Shown piece after piece: positions 33,179 to 42,187 of a stretch of 64,000 nt of DNA. The translations under genes and the position numbers were made by a program. This DNA comes from an uncultured bacterium (lineage in GTDB: Bacteria > Bacillota > Clostridia > Lachnospirales > Lachnospiraceae): assembly GCA_947383005.1 (NCBI GenBank), contig CANDBT010000020.1, forward strand, positions 18,789-82,788, given 5' to 3'. Position 1 is the stretch's first letter. Each line of letters starts with the position of its first letter. The notes under the pieces were generated by a model, which saw only the letters and a list, made by a program, of their open reading frames with translations, was not told where the DNA came from and ran no database searches.

Positions 33179-33244
33179 GGTAACAGTCCAGGCAGGCTTA
33201 ACGCCCAAAATCCATATCAAATCCCCCCCGTCTGAACTGTTGCC
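33179..33244. repeat. 66-bp element with terminal inverted repeats
   Basis: Ends GGTAACAGTCCAGGC and GTCTGAACTGTTGCC are inverted repeats (12 of 15 match). The interior (inverted: GGGATTTGATATGGATTTTG, then GGCG) matches the long copy at 1396-1430. A lone half site, GCAACAGTTCAGACGG, lies at 34322-34338. Confidence 0.6.
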
Positions 33245-33418
33245 CTCACTGTAAAATGTATCTCCAGAATCTCTGAAAACACATTAAGAATAGTATCACA
33301 AACAAACAGATAACCATGTTTTTTCTTATCATTCCCCTCATGCCGGTCTGTTAAACAAAATATTTCTGTATGCTCCCTATTCCTTACACTGTTTTCGGCA
33401 TTCCCCCCCCCGATTGCC

Positions 33419-34195
33419 TTACTTTAAAGCCTTATTATTCTTTAATTCATCAAATACCACATCATTCAGTACCTTGATGTAAGTTCCTTTCATTCCTGAA
33501 GACCGGGACTCTATAACTCCGGCGCTCTCAAATTTACGCAACGCATTGACAATTACCGAACGAGTGATGCCCACCCGATCGGCAATCTTGCTGGCAACCA
33601 ATATCCCCTCATTCCCATCCAGCTCCTCAAAGATATGAGTAATTGCCTCCAGCTCAGAAAAGGATAATGTACTAATCGCTGATTTGACAATCTGAATTTT
33701 CCGGCTTTCTTCTGCATTCTCTTCATTTACCGAACGCATCATCTCCAATCCTACCACGGTTGTGCCGTATTCACTCAAAATAATATCATCAATATCATAC
33801 TGCTCATTACATTTGTAGATAAATAATGTACCTAAACGTTCTCCGGCAATATCGATAGGAGTAATGATCGCCTGATACTTCTTTACATTCTCCTCTGCGA
33901 ATCCCAATGTCGCCAGGTTGACATTTTCCTTGGTAGATAAAATACTAAGCAGCCTTTCATTGAGCATACGATCTACATATCCCCCAACTTGATCTTCGAT
34001 CAGTTCCTCAATTTCATCCACTCCCGGACAAATACCTACTCCTAAAACCTTTCCTTTTTTGCTGATGACCAAAATATTAGAGAGCTGAATTTCACTCAAC
34101 ACCTTACAAATATCGTTGAATACTACTTTGTGCGAGTTGTTGTTGTGCAATAATTTATTGATTTTTCTTGTCTTATCCAGCAACTGTACACTCAT
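33419..34195 (-). CDS. codY: GTP-sensing pleiotropic transcriptional repressor CodY
   Basis: The protein has 258 residues from the ATG at 34195 (GAGGAGG upstream). CodY senses GTP and branched-chain amino acids and represses nutrient-starvation genes. The N-terminal GAF domain starts SVQLLDKTRKINKLL and includes the ligand region with YQAIITPIDIAGERLGTLF. The C-terminal winged helix near 200-245 contains ASKIADRVGITRSVIVNALR, identical in pattern to B. subtilis CodY. It lies downstream of topA; a promoter of its own is at 34254-34282. In Bacillus it follows hslUV, here it does not. Confidence 0.97.
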   Translation of the reverse strand: MSVQLLDKTRKINKLLHNNNSHKVVFNDICKVLSEIQLSNILVISKKGKVLGVGICPGVDEIEELIEDQVGGYVDRMLNERLLSILSTKENVNLATLGFAEENVKKYQAIITPIDIAGERLGTLFIYKCNEQYDIDDIILSEYGTTVVGLEMMRSVNEENAEESRKIQIVKSAISTLSFSELEAITHIFEELDGNEGILVASKIADRVGITRSVIVNALRKFESAGVIESRSSGMKGTYIKVLNDVVFDELKNNKALK

Positions 34196-34253
34196 TTCGA
34201 GAAACCTCCTCAATTTATGGTTATCTTGCCGCGAATCAAACTCCGCTATTTAA

Positions 34254-34282
34254 ATATTAACACGATTTTTTAGCAATAACAA
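34254..34282 (-). promoter_or_regulatory. Promoter of codY
   Basis: On the minus strand TTGTTA (34277-34282), a 17-base spacer and TAATAT (34254-34259). AT-rich sequence just upstream (AATAATTTCGAAAAACT and AATTTTGATGAAATG) is loosely like the CodY box AATTTTCWGAAAATT, so autoregulation is possible but unproven. Confidence 0.6.
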
Positions 34283-34357
34283 GAGTTTTTCGAAATTATT
34301 TGACATTTCATCAAAATTTGTGCAACAGTTCAGACGGCGGGGAAAAACAGATAATAT

Positions 34358-34405
34358 GACAAAACATGGCTGAATAACTGTCATAGAGACTTGCTTTCAG
34401 CCATG
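34358..34405 (-). terminator. Terminator after topA
   Basis: CATGGCTGAA (34365-34374) and TTCAGCCATG (34396-34405) form a perfect 10-bp stem. On the minus strand TTTTGTCATATTATC follows. It separates topA from codY. Confidence 0.75.
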
Positions 34406-34412
34406 CAACGGC

Positions 34413-36503
34413 CTACCCTTCAGCCGCTTTTGTTTTTATATTCATCGTATATCCGCATTGTTCATCTGCACACAGCAGCTTACTTCCCCGTTCCACCATA
34501 TATCCGCCACATTTCGGACATTTCTCCAAAGAAGGCTTTTGCCAAGACATAAAATCACATTCGGGATTATCTTCACAGCCGTAAAAACGGCGGCCTTTTT
34601 TTGTTTTGCGGATAACCACTTCTTTGCCGCATTTCGGACAAGGCACACCAACTTTTTCCAAATATGGCTTGGTATTCTTACACTCGGGGAATCCGGGACA
34701 AGCCAGGAATTTGCCATGAGGACCATATTTAATCACCATATTCCGGCCACAGAGATCGCATACCACATCAGATACTTCATCAGCAATCTTCACCGACTCC
34801 AATGTCTCCTGAGCCATTTTCACCGCTTCGTCCAAATCCGGGTAAAAATTTTCTACCACTGTCTTCCATTTAACTGTCCCATCTCCTATTTTGTCCAGCA
34901 AAAGCTCCAAATTGGCCGTAAATCGCGTATCTACAATACTGGGAAAGCATTTGCGCATAATTCCGTTGACCACTTCGCCCAGTTCCGTCACATACAGATT
35001 TTTATTCTCTTTTGTCACATAACGCCGCGCCAAAATCGTGGTAATCGTAGGCGCATAAGTACTCGGGCGCCCGATTCCCTGCTCCTCTAAAGCTTTTACC
35101 AGGGAAGCCTCGGTATAATGAGGCGGCGGCTGGGTAAAATGCTGACTTGGGGTAAGCTGAACTGCCTTGAGTACATCTTTCGGTTCCATCTTGCCCAGCA
35201 AAGTATTATTCTCCTCTTTATCTTCATCCTGGACATAGACAGACATAAAACCGTCAAAAGCCAATTGGGAAGCAGATAAGCTGAACAAGTATTCCTCTGC
35301 CGATATTTTCACCGAAACCGTCTCATATACAGCCGGCTGCATACGGCTGGCTGTAAAACGTTTCCAAATCAACTGGTACAAACGAAACAAATCCCTTGAC
35401 AGGGAATCTTTTACCTTAGCCGGGGTAAGAGTGATATCGGTAGGACGAATCGCTTCATGAGCATCCTGAATCTTTCCGTTATTCTTGGTAGAGACATCAC
35501 TTTTCAACACATAATCGCTGCCATAAACCTGTTCTACATACTTGCGTGCCAGTGCATCCGCTTCTTCGGCGATTCGGGTAGAATCTGTACGCAGATACGT
35601 AATTAATCCGATCGTATCATGCCCCTCAATATCTACTCCTTCATACAACTGTTGCGCCAGACGCATGGTTTTCTGAGTCGAAAAATTCAAAACTTTAGAC
35701 GCCTCCTGCTGAAGCGTACTAGTCGTAAAAGGTATCGGCGGCTTTTTCATCCGTTCGCCCGTCTTCACTTCCTCAACCATAAACACTTGGTCTTTCAAAT
35801 CCGCCAGAATCTGATCCATTTCCTTCTTTTCGTGAATAACCAGTTTCCCATGGCGGGTACCGTAAAACTTCGCCTTCATCGGCTTACGGCTTCCCTCCTG
35901 CAGCAGTTGTGCTTCCAAATTCCAATACTCCTCCGGGATAAAAGCAGAAATCTCATCTTCCCGGTCGCAAATCATACGCAACGCTACCGACTGTACCCGG
36001 CCGGCGCTTAGCCCTCTCTTTACCTTTGCCCACAAAAGAGGACTGATCCGGTATCCTACCATCCGATCAAGCATCCTTCTGGCTTGCTGTGCATCTACCA
36101 AAGCCATATCGATTTTGCGAGGACTCTTCAGGGAATTCTTTACTGCTGTCTTGGTAATTTCATTAAAACTGACCCGATAAACCTTCTTGCTTTCCTGCTC
36201 ATCCAGCTTCAGCGCTTTCATCAAATGCCAGGAAATCGCTTCACCTTCCCGGTCAGGGTCTGTTGCCAGGTATATCTTATCCGCCTTCTTTACTTCCTTG
36301 CGAAGTTTTGACAAAATATCTCCTTTCCCCCGAATGGTAATATATTTCGGTTCAAAATCATGGTCCACATCAATGCCCAAAGAACTTTTTGGCAAATCTC
36401 GCACATGTCCGTTGGAGGCATCCACCTCATAATTCGTTCCCAGGAATTTCCGAATGGTTTTCACTTTTGCAGGTGACTCTACTATTACTAAATTCTTCGC
36501 CAT
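34413..36503 (-). CDS. topA: DNA topoisomerase I
   Basis: The protein has 696 residues and relaxes negative supercoils. The TOPRIM domain starts NLVIVESPAKVKTIRKFLG and continues LATDPDREGEAISWHL. The catalytic tyrosine is in LITYLRTDSTRI near residue 305. EEQGIGRPSTYAPTITTI follows. Three C-terminal zinc ribbons of the CxxC type are present: CDLCGR..CPGFPEC, CPKCGK..CEDNPEC and CPKCGG..CADEQCG. It is complete and of normal length. It lies 16 bp after dprA, as in many Firmicutes (dprA-topA pair). Confidence 0.97.
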   Translation of the reverse strand: MAKNLVIVESPAKVKTIRKFLGTNYEVDASNGHVRDLPKSSLGIDVDHDFEPKYITIRGKGDILSKLRKEVKKADKIYLATDPDREGEAISWHLMKALKLDEQESKKVYRVSFNEITKTAVKNSLKSPRKIDMALVDAQQARRMLDRMVGYRISPLLWAKVKRGLSAGRVQSVALRMICDREDEISAFIPEEYWNLEAQLLQEGSRKPMKAKFYGTRHGKLVIHEKKEMDQILADLKDQVFMVEEVKTGERMKKPPIPFTTSTLQQEASKVLNFSTQKTMRLAQQLYEGVDIEGHDTIGLITYLRTDSTRIAEEADALARKYVEQVYGSDYVLKSDVSTKNNGKIQDAHEAIRPTDITLTPAKVKDSLSRDLFRLYQLIWKRFTASRMQPAVYETVSVKISAEEYLFSLSASQLAFDGFMSVYVQDEDKEENNTLLGKMEPKDVLKAVQLTPSQHFTQPPPHYTEASLVKALEEQGIGRPSTYAPTITTILARRYVTKENKNLYVTELGEVVNGIMRKCFPSIVDTRFTANLELLLDKIGDGTVKWKTVVENFYPDLDEAVKMAQETLESVKIADEVSDVVCDLCGRNMVIKYGPHGKFLACPGFPECKNTKPYLEKVGVPCPKCGKEVVIRKTKKGRRFYGCEDNPECDFMSWQKPSLEKCPKCGGYMVERGSKLLCADEQCGYTMNIKTKAAEG

Positions 36504-36518
36504 GGTTACTCCTATAAA

Positions 36519-37667
36519 TCAAATTTTCTTTCCAAAATAATGCGTCGCTGAACGGAACACGAAGCCACTCAGCTCCAACTCCAGCAAAATCCCCATACAT
36601 TCACCGGGTTCTAACCCACAGTTTCTCATAATTTCGTCTAAATGTTTGGGAGTGAAATCCAAGCAACTATACACCATTTTTTCTTTCTTTGCAAGAGTGT
36701 TTATGTTTTTTTCATGAAGAATTAACACTTTCTGATGCTTAACTCCTAAAAATTCCAAAATATCATCGGGTGAAATTGCCATGTGTGCTCCCTGCTGAAT
36801 CAATCGGTTGCAGCCGGCGCTTAAGGGATCCGTAATCCGCCCTGGAACAGCAAAAATCTCTTTCCCCTGCTCTAATCCCAGCTCTGCCGTTATCAGGGAA
36901 CCGCTCCTCTCTTTAGCTTCCACAATCAGCACCGCATCGGCCAGGCCGCTGATAATCCGGTTTCTCATGGGGAAATGACGTGCTAAAGGCTTTGAACCTA
37001 ACGGAAACTCTGACAAAATCCCGCCGGTGCGGATCATCACCTCAAAAATCGCATATTGGGAAGAAGGATAACAGATATCTACCCCACAACCTAATACCCC
37101 AAAAGTAAGGCCATTGGCTTTTAACGCACCTCTGTGGGCGCATCCATCAATCCCCAAAGCCAGTCCGCTGACAATCTGTACTTGTGCTCCAGCCAGATGG
37201 CGGGCAAATTCTTTAGCTAATTGTTCCCCGTAAGCAGAACAGCCGCGGGCACCTACGATTGCCACAGAAGGAAGCTCTTCTCTTGGCAGATCTCCTCTGA
37301 CAAAAATCCCCATAGGATAGTCATAAATCTCCCGCAAACGTTTAGGATAATCCTGGTCGAAAGGAGTAACAAAACGAATCTGTTTTTCTGACAACTTGTC
37401 ATATTCATACCAACACGACTCCAACTGCCCGCGCCAGTCAATCAAGGCTTGTCTCTGCGCCTCACTAAGGATTCCGGCATCCTCCAACCCTGTCTCTTCT
37501 ATATTATATATTGCTTCAAAGCTCTGAAAATACTCATATAATTTTCGAATAGAAACTGCCCCCAAAACAGGAAGCTTACACAGCCAATATAGATATCTTT
37601 TCTCCCTTTCGCTTCTCTCCTGTTCTTTTAATCCCTTCCTATTTTTATCCGTCTTTCCCTTTTCCAT
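36519..37667 (-). CDS. dprA: DNA-processing protein DprA
   Basis: The protein has 382 residues. DprA loads RecA on single-stranded DNA taken up during transformation. A helical N-terminal domain is followed by the Rossmann-like fold: SVAIVGARGCSAYGEQLAKE near 140, QIVSGLALGIDGCAHRGAL, GVLGCGVDICYPSSQ, FPMRNRIISGLADAVLIVEA and ELGLEQGKEIFAVPGRI. A C-terminal winged-helix (DprA-WH) is present near 320-380. The start follows AAAAAGGAGGAGGA. Next to it lies the broken comM, another natural-transformation gene. Confidence 0.95.
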   Translation of the reverse strand: MEKGKTDKNRKGLKEQERSEREKRYLYWLCKLPVLGAVSIRKLYEYFQSFEAIYNIEETGLEDAGILSEAQRQALIDWRGQLESCWYEYDKLSEKQIRFVTPFDQDYPKRLREIYDYPMGIFVRGDLPREELPSVAIVGARGCSAYGEQLAKEFARHLAGAQVQIVSGLALGIDGCAHRGALKANGLTFGVLGCGVDICYPSSQYAIFEVMIRTGGILSEFPLGSKPLARHFPMRNRIISGLADAVLIVEAKERSGSLITAELGLEQGKEIFAVPGRITDPLSAGCNRLIQQGAHMAISPDDILEFLGVKHQKVLILHEKNINTLAKKEKMVYSCLDFTPKHLDEIMRNCGLEPGECMGILLELELSGFVFRSATHYFGKKI

Positions 37668-37766
37668 TCCTCCTCCTTTTCCCCATTATGTGCTCTCGGA
37701 GTCTCTCAGTGCCTGAATTTGTGAGATGATTTTTTGTCAAATGTGCATAAATTTATTCATAACCCT

Positions 37767-38300
37767 TCAGACAGCATCTTCCTTTCCCCAATATTTTTCC
37801 TGCAAATCCCGATACCCGACAGCTTCATATAAATGTTTCCTGCCAATCCGCCCGCTTCCTTCCATATCGGCGACCGTCCGGGCCACCTTCAAAATTTTTT
37901 GATATCCCCGGGCGCTTAAATGGCAATCCTTAAAAGCCTTCTGCAATAATTCTTCCTCGCGCTCCCCTAAAAAACAATACTCCTTTACTTGTTTGCTGCT
38001 CATCTCACTGTTAAAAAAAATTTTGCTTCCCTGAAATCGCTTTTTCTGTATTTCCTGTGCCCGTTCCACCCGTTCACGGATGATTTCCGAAGATTCGTTT
38101 TGTTCCCCCATTCCCCGCAAATCCTCAAAGGAAATCCTCGCCGCTTCCACACAAAGATCAATCCGATCCAGCAAAGGCCGGGAAATCCGTCCCAAATACC
38201 GGTGAATCTGCTGTTTTGTACAACTGCATCTGCTTCGGTCAGGATAAAAACCACATGGACAGGAATTCATCGGTACAACGAAATTGATACAATTCAACGA
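37767..38300 (-). pseudogene. comM: ComM/YifB-family AAA ATPase, 3' fragment cut by the prophage
   Basis: About 175 C-terminal residues remain, from about the strand before the conserved MNSCPCGFYPDRSRCSCT through ISRPLLDRIDLCVEA and SARGYQKILKVARTVADMEG. Intact ComM has about 500 residues with an N-terminal Lon-like domain and P-loop, all absent here. The reading frame changes to non-homologous sequence (MHLGGASLNC) near 38300, where prophage DNA begins. ComM is a helicase that helps branch migration in transformation, so the insertion should inactivate it. An upstream ATG at 38318 belongs to prophage DNA. Confidence 0.85.
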
Positions 38301-38330
38301 TGCACCCCCTAAATGCACCCCCCTAAACCT
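38260..38330. other. Predicted attachment junction of the prophage in comM
   Basis: comM homology stops between about 38275 and 38300. Directly next to it are two adjacent copies of ATGCACCCCC(C)TAA (38300-38312 and 38313-38326). Serine recombinases use short core sites, so the exact crossover cannot be set without the other end, which lies outside the window. Confidence 0.5.
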
Positions 38331-38331
38331 A

Positions 38332-38366
38332 AAAAATGCGGGCCGGAAACTGATTATTCCGGCCCA
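38332..38366 (-). terminator. Terminator after the recombinase genes
   Basis: GGGCCGGAA (38340-38348) and TTCCGGCCC (38357-38365) form a 9-bp stem. On the minus strand GCATTTTTTAGG follows. Confidence 0.8.
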
Positions 38367-38415
38367 GAAAAAAATTTTCTTTCTATATTAAATAGCGAAA
38401 TTTACACATTTTTAC

Positions 38416-39999
38416 CTATCCATCAACTTTCACTTCGTTCCCCGCCTTGAAAGTGAATCGGATGTCGTCTCTGGCATAAACCGTGGCGTAGTCAAGGAGC
38501 GCCGTCCAAAGTTCCTCATCAAACTTTCCGCAGAAGCCGTCCAGCTTTTGCAGCCCGCCGATAAACCGCATATAGGTTTTCCTCTTTCCCTGCCTGTCGG
38601 AAATCTCCCCGGATGCTTTTTCGTACCCGTCCCTTGCCGCCTCATACCGGGCGACCAGTTCATTGCGGCGTCTCTGGTATTCCTCCTGGTCCATGGCTTC
38701 AGCTTTGTTTTCCGCCACAATCCTTTTTACCATTTCCGCCACCATCTTCGTCTCAGTCAGAAACCGGCTCTGCTCCACCTCCAGCTCCGTGGTGTCGCAT
38801 AATGTCCGCATCATCACCTTGGTGTTCGCTATCAGCTCATCCTTTTCCGGGATGACCGCATTGACGGCTTTCACGAAGGCATCCTTTATCTCGTCCTCTG
38901 TAAGGTGCGGCGTCCGGCATTTCTTATCGTTCTTGAACTTGCGGTTGCACTGGAAGATCACCCTGCGGTATTTGTCCTGTGAGTGCCACACCTTGGAGCC
39001 GTACCAGTTCCCGCACTCGGAACACTTGATTTTCGAGGAAAATATGCTCGTGCTGCTGTACCTTGCGCCCATGCTCTTCCTCCGCTCCATCTCTTCCTGC
39101 ACCAGCTCCCATGTTTCGGGAGGGATGATTGCCTCGTGGTTCCCCTCCACATAATACTGCGGGATTTCCCCCTGGTTCCTCTTCCGCTTTTTGGTGAGGA
39201 AGTCCGCCGTGTACTGCTTCTGCAGGAGCGCATCCCCTTTATACTTCTCGTTGGTGAGGATGCTCTTGACGGAACTCTGGTGCCAGGTGTCCTTCCCCGC
39301 GGGGCTCTTGATGCCAAGCCCCGTCAGCTTCTTGCCGATGGCATACGGGCTCAGTCCCTGCAGGAAAAGCTGGTATATCAGCTTTACCGTTTCTGCCTGC
39401 TCCGGGTTCACTCTCAGGCTACCGTCCTCGCCTTTCTCATATCCGAGGAAAGTGCTGTAGGCAAGGCTGCCTTTGCCGTCCGCAAACTGCTTCCGCTTGC
39501 CCCAAGTGGTGTTCTCTGAAATGCTCCTTGACTCCTCCTGCGCAAGGGAGCTCATGATGGTGATGAGCAGCTCCCCCTTGGTATCCAGCGTGTAGATGTT
39601 CTCTTTTTCAAAATAAACCTCGATGCCCTTCTCCTTCAACTTCCGTACTGTCGTTAAGGAATCCACCGTGTTCCTTGCGAACCGGCTGACCGATTTTGTG
39701 ATGATGAGGTCAATCTTCCCCGCCAGGGCATCCTCAATCATCTGGTTAAAACCATCGCGCTTTTTTGTGTTCGTTGCAGAGATGCCTTCGTCCGTATACA
39801 CCCCGGCAAATTCCCAATCCTCCCGGCCGTTTATGTACCGGGTGTAATAATCGACCTGTGCCTCATAGCTTGTCGCCTGTTCCTCGGAATCCGTGGATAC
39901 CCTCGCATACCCCGCCGTCTTCCGCTTTTTCGCCACCGCAATCGGACTGGAGTCAAACCGGTTCAGCGTGGCGGGTATGGTTGTTACTTTCTTTGCCAT
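38416..39999 (-). CDS. Large serine recombinase 1
   Basis: The protein has 527 residues. The N-terminal resolvase domain has the nucleophilic serine in AGYARVSTDSEEQATSYE near 30-45 and the SRFARNTVDSLTTVRKL helix. A recombinase domain follows (GIKSPAGKDTWHQSSVKSIL), then a zinc ribbon (KCSECGNWYGSK ... FQCNRK ... CRTPHL) and a coiled coil near 400-480. Such enzymes integrate and excise phages or conjugative elements without a high-energy cofactor. It starts inside the end of the second recombinase (16-base overlap) and lies nearest the attachment junction. Confidence 0.93.
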   Translation of the reverse strand: MAKKVTTIPATLNRFDSSPIAVAKKRKTAGYARVSTDSEEQATSYEAQVDYYTRYINGREDWEFAGVYTDEGISATNTKKRDGFNQMIEDALAGKIDLIITKSVSRFARNTVDSLTTVRKLKEKGIEVYFEKENIYTLDTKGELLITIMSSLAQEESRSISENTTWGKRKQFADGKGSLAYSTFLGYEKGEDGSLRVNPEQAETVKLIYQLFLQGLSPYAIGKKLTGLGIKSPAGKDTWHQSSVKSILTNEKYKGDALLQKQYTADFLTKKRKRNQGEIPQYYVEGNHEAIIPPETWELVQEEMERRKSMGARYSSTSIFSSKIKCSECGNWYGSKVWHSQDKYRRVIFQCNRKFKNDKKCRTPHLTEDEIKDAFVKAVNAVIPEKDELIANTKVMMRTLCDTTELEVEQSRFLTETKMVAEMVKRIVAENKAEAMDQEEYQRRRNELVARYEAARDGYEKASGEISDRQGKRKTYMRFIGGLQKLDGFCGKFDEELWTALLDYATVYARDDIRFTFKAGNEVKVDG

Positions 40000-41495
40000 T
40001 CGACCACCTCCCCATCCGTAAAGTGAAATTCAAACCTGTCCTCGTATGCCGTCACTCCCGCAATCTCCTTCACAAAGCGGGGTTCGTAATCCTCCCGCCC
40101 CAGGACTTCCGCCGCTGCCTTTCGGAATTCATCATCCAGCAGCCTGCGGAAGGAACACCCCCGGCACACCCAAACCTTATATTTTTCCTTCTGCCCTTTC
40201 GGACCCATCTTCCAGTAATCGCATTCCAGTTTCCTGCCGCAGCACCCGCAGGTGATTTTCTGCGAAAATGCGCTGCGGCCTCTTTGGTATGCCCGCATGA
40301 CCTCTCTTGCCTTCCCGCTTTTCATGCGGAACTCAATGCGGTCTGCATTTATGACAATCTGCTCGACTTCCCTCCGGACTGCCACCCCGTCAAAGGCGGC
40401 AAGCTCCAGTGCGGCGGCCGCCGCCTGCTCCAGCTCCGTTTCATAGACCGGCCGGAGCCCGCACACATCTTTCCCTTTGCGCTCCCTGGTATTGCAGTTC
40501 CATTTCTTGCCGTATTTTGTGGTGCGCCTGCTCACCGAACGGCCGCATTCCCCGCATTTCACCAGTCCTGAAAAAGCCGTGAGCGTGGGGTTTTTATTGG
40601 CGGCGGCATCCGCCCGCTGCTCCCGTATGAGCTGCGCCTTTTCAAAATCTGCCTGCGGGATGAGCGGCTCGAACATACCCTCCACCATGTACATGGGCAG
40701 CTCGCCCTTATTCCTTTTCCTCGTATGCCCCTCGGAAATATAATTCTTCTGCAGGAGCATGGAGCCCGTATAGGACGGGTTCGTGAGGATGAACTTGATG
40801 GTGGAGTCGTCCATCGGCACGCCTTTCTGCCCCGTGATGCCCCGCTTTGAAAGCTCCTTTGCAATCCCATAGGCAGATGTGCCGGAAAGGTACTTTGCAA
40901 AAATCTCCTTTATGACCTCCCCCTGCTCCGGTATGACGCGGTACATTTCCCCGTCCCACTCATATCCGTATGGCGCTTTATGCCCGTTCGGGATGCCCTG
41001 TTCAAACCGTTTCCGGATGCCCCACTTCACATTTTCGGAAATGCTGCGCGATTCCTCCTGTGCGAAGGACGCGAGCAGGGTGAGCAGCAGCTCCCCTTCG
41101 TCAGAAATGGAATGGATGTGTTCCCTTTCAAAATAAACATCAATCCCAAGCTCCTTCAGGTGCCTCGTTGCTGTCAAAGTATCCACGGTATCCCTCGCAA
41201 AACGGCTGATGGACTTTACCAGCACCATGTCAATCTTCCCGGCATCGCAGTCCGCAAGCAGCCTGTTGAAGTCATCGCGGTGGCTTGTGTCTCTTCCGCT
41301 GATGCCCTCATCCGCATATATGCCCGCAAACTCCCAATCAGGATTTTTTTGTATCAATCCGTTGTAATGGCTGACCTGCGCGGAAAGGGAATGGAGGAGC
41401 ATTTCCGTCTCCATCGACACCCTGGCATAAGCCGCCACCCTCTTCCTCTTTTTCAGTTCCGGCAGAACCTGCCCGATTACGCTGATTCTCGGCAT
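39984..41495 (-). CDS. Large serine recombinase 2
   Basis: The protein has 503 residues from the ATG at 41495 behind AAGGAGGG. The resolvase domain has AAYARVSMETEMLLHSLSAQ, IYADEGISGRDTSHRDDF and SISRFARDTVDTLTATRHL. The recombinase domain follows. Two zinc-binding modules are seen: VKCGECGRSVSRRTTKYGKK and TCGCCGRKLECDYWKMG with VCRGCSFRR. It is about 30-40% like its neighbour by eye in the catalytic domain. Paired recombinases are frequent at the ends of Clostridia prophages and related elements. Which one is the integrase, or whether both are needed, cannot be told from sequence. Confidence 0.93.
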   Translation of the reverse strand: MPRISVIGQVLPELKKRKRVAAYARVSMETEMLLHSLSAQVSHYNGLIQKNPDWEFAGIYADEGISGRDTSHRDDFNRLLADCDAGKIDMVLVKSISRFARDTVDTLTATRHLKELGIDVYFEREHIHSISDEGELLLTLLASFAQEESRSISENVKWGIRKRFEQGIPNGHKAPYGYEWDGEMYRVIPEQGEVIKEIFAKYLSGTSAYGIAKELSKRGITGQKGVPMDDSTIKFILTNPSYTGSMLLQKNYISEGHTRKRNKGELPMYMVEGMFEPLIPQADFEKAQLIREQRADAAANKNPTLTAFSGLVKCGECGRSVSRRTTKYGKKWNCNTRERKGKDVCGLRPVYETELEQAAAAALELAAFDGVAVRREVEQIVINADRIEFRMKSGKAREVMRAYQRGRSAFSQKITCGCCGRKLECDYWKMGPKGQKEKYKVWVCRGCSFRRLLDDEFRKAAAEVLGREDYEPRFVKEIAGVTAYEDRFEFHFTDGEVVEWQRK

Positions 41496-41496
41496 A

Positions 41497-41715
41497 TCAT
41501 CCCTCCTTGTCAGTGTCACATGATGCCATAGAATCGGCTTTATATCCACTCATTTCGGTCTGTAAACTAACCAAAATCGGGCGGTATTTTTCCCGGAAAA
41601 TTGTATCAATCTGACCGTACTCCTCTGCCGTCATTGCCCCCTGTTCCATGAGGGATTTCGCTATGTTCATGGTGGCGTGGTACATTTTTTCATTCTGGAA
41701 CTGCTCCTCACTCAT
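41497..41715 (-). CDS. SHOCT-domain small protein beside the recombinases
   Basis: The protein has 72 residues from the ATG at 41715 with GGAGGTGG upstream. It contains the short helical pattern AKSLMEQGAMTAEEYGQIDT followed by IFREKYRPIL, typical of SHOCT-like proteins that accompany serine recombinases in Lachnospiraceae elements. The role is unknown; an accessory or regulatory part in recombination is plausible from position only. It overlaps the upstream gene by 8 bases and ends one base before the recombinase 2 start. Confidence 0.75.
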   Translation of the reverse strand: MSEEQFQNEKMYHATMNIAKSLMEQGAMTAEEYGQIDTIFREKYRPILVSLQTEMSGYKADSMASCDTDKEG

Positions 41716-42130
41716 CTGCGCCACCTCCGAACCTGTCAGCCACATAACACGCATGGCAGCAGTATTTCCTGCCGGCATTGCCGTAGGCCGTGAACGGCTT
41801 TTTGCAGTAAGCGCACACGAATTCATAACGTGCCTTCCGTTCTATCTGGTCCGGGTGGCTGTTCCACCACTTATTGCGGCATTTATCGGAACAGAACTTC
41901 TTGGCTTTCCGTCCCGGATTCTGTTTTACCTCTGCCCCGCAGCATGGGCAGATACCCTTATCCCCATCCGCAGACGGCACTGCTGCTTTTATTTTCCCCG
42001 CACTCAGTCCCTTCCTCCGGCAGAATGATTTTACTGTGTTCTCTGAAATGCCAAGTTCCTGCGCAATCTTCATATATCCATAGCCAGCAGCCCTCATCTG
42101 CCGTATCCGGTCTTTTTGCCTGTCAGTCAT
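41708..42130 (-). CDS. Helix-turn-helix and zinc-finger protein of the recombination module
   Basis: The protein has 140 residues. The N-terminal 45 form a resolvase/sigma-like helix-turn-helix (IRQMRAAGYGYMKIAQELGI, then SENTVKSFCRRKGL). Two cysteine-rich fingers follow: CPCCGAEV..KFCSDKCRNKWW and FVCAYCKKPFTAYG..KYCCHACYVADRF. The first finger type is common in MYM/FCS-like or HNH-related zinc ribbons. It starts behind GAGGAGGCG and is first in a four-gene overlapping unit with SHOCT and both recombinases. It probably binds DNA, perhaps as a regulator or directionality factor; that is inference. Confidence 0.8.
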   Translation of the reverse strand: MTDRQKDRIRQMRAAGYGYMKIAQELGISENTVKSFCRRKGLSAGKIKAAVPSADGDKGICPCCGAEVKQNPGRKAKKFCSDKCRNKWWNSHPDQIERKARYEFVCAYCKKPFTAYGNAGRKYCCHACYVADRFGGGADE

Positions 42131-42187
42131 AAAAACGCCTCCTCACTATACGGAGATTTGAACCGCAGTTCGGCGGGGTGTTTTCAC

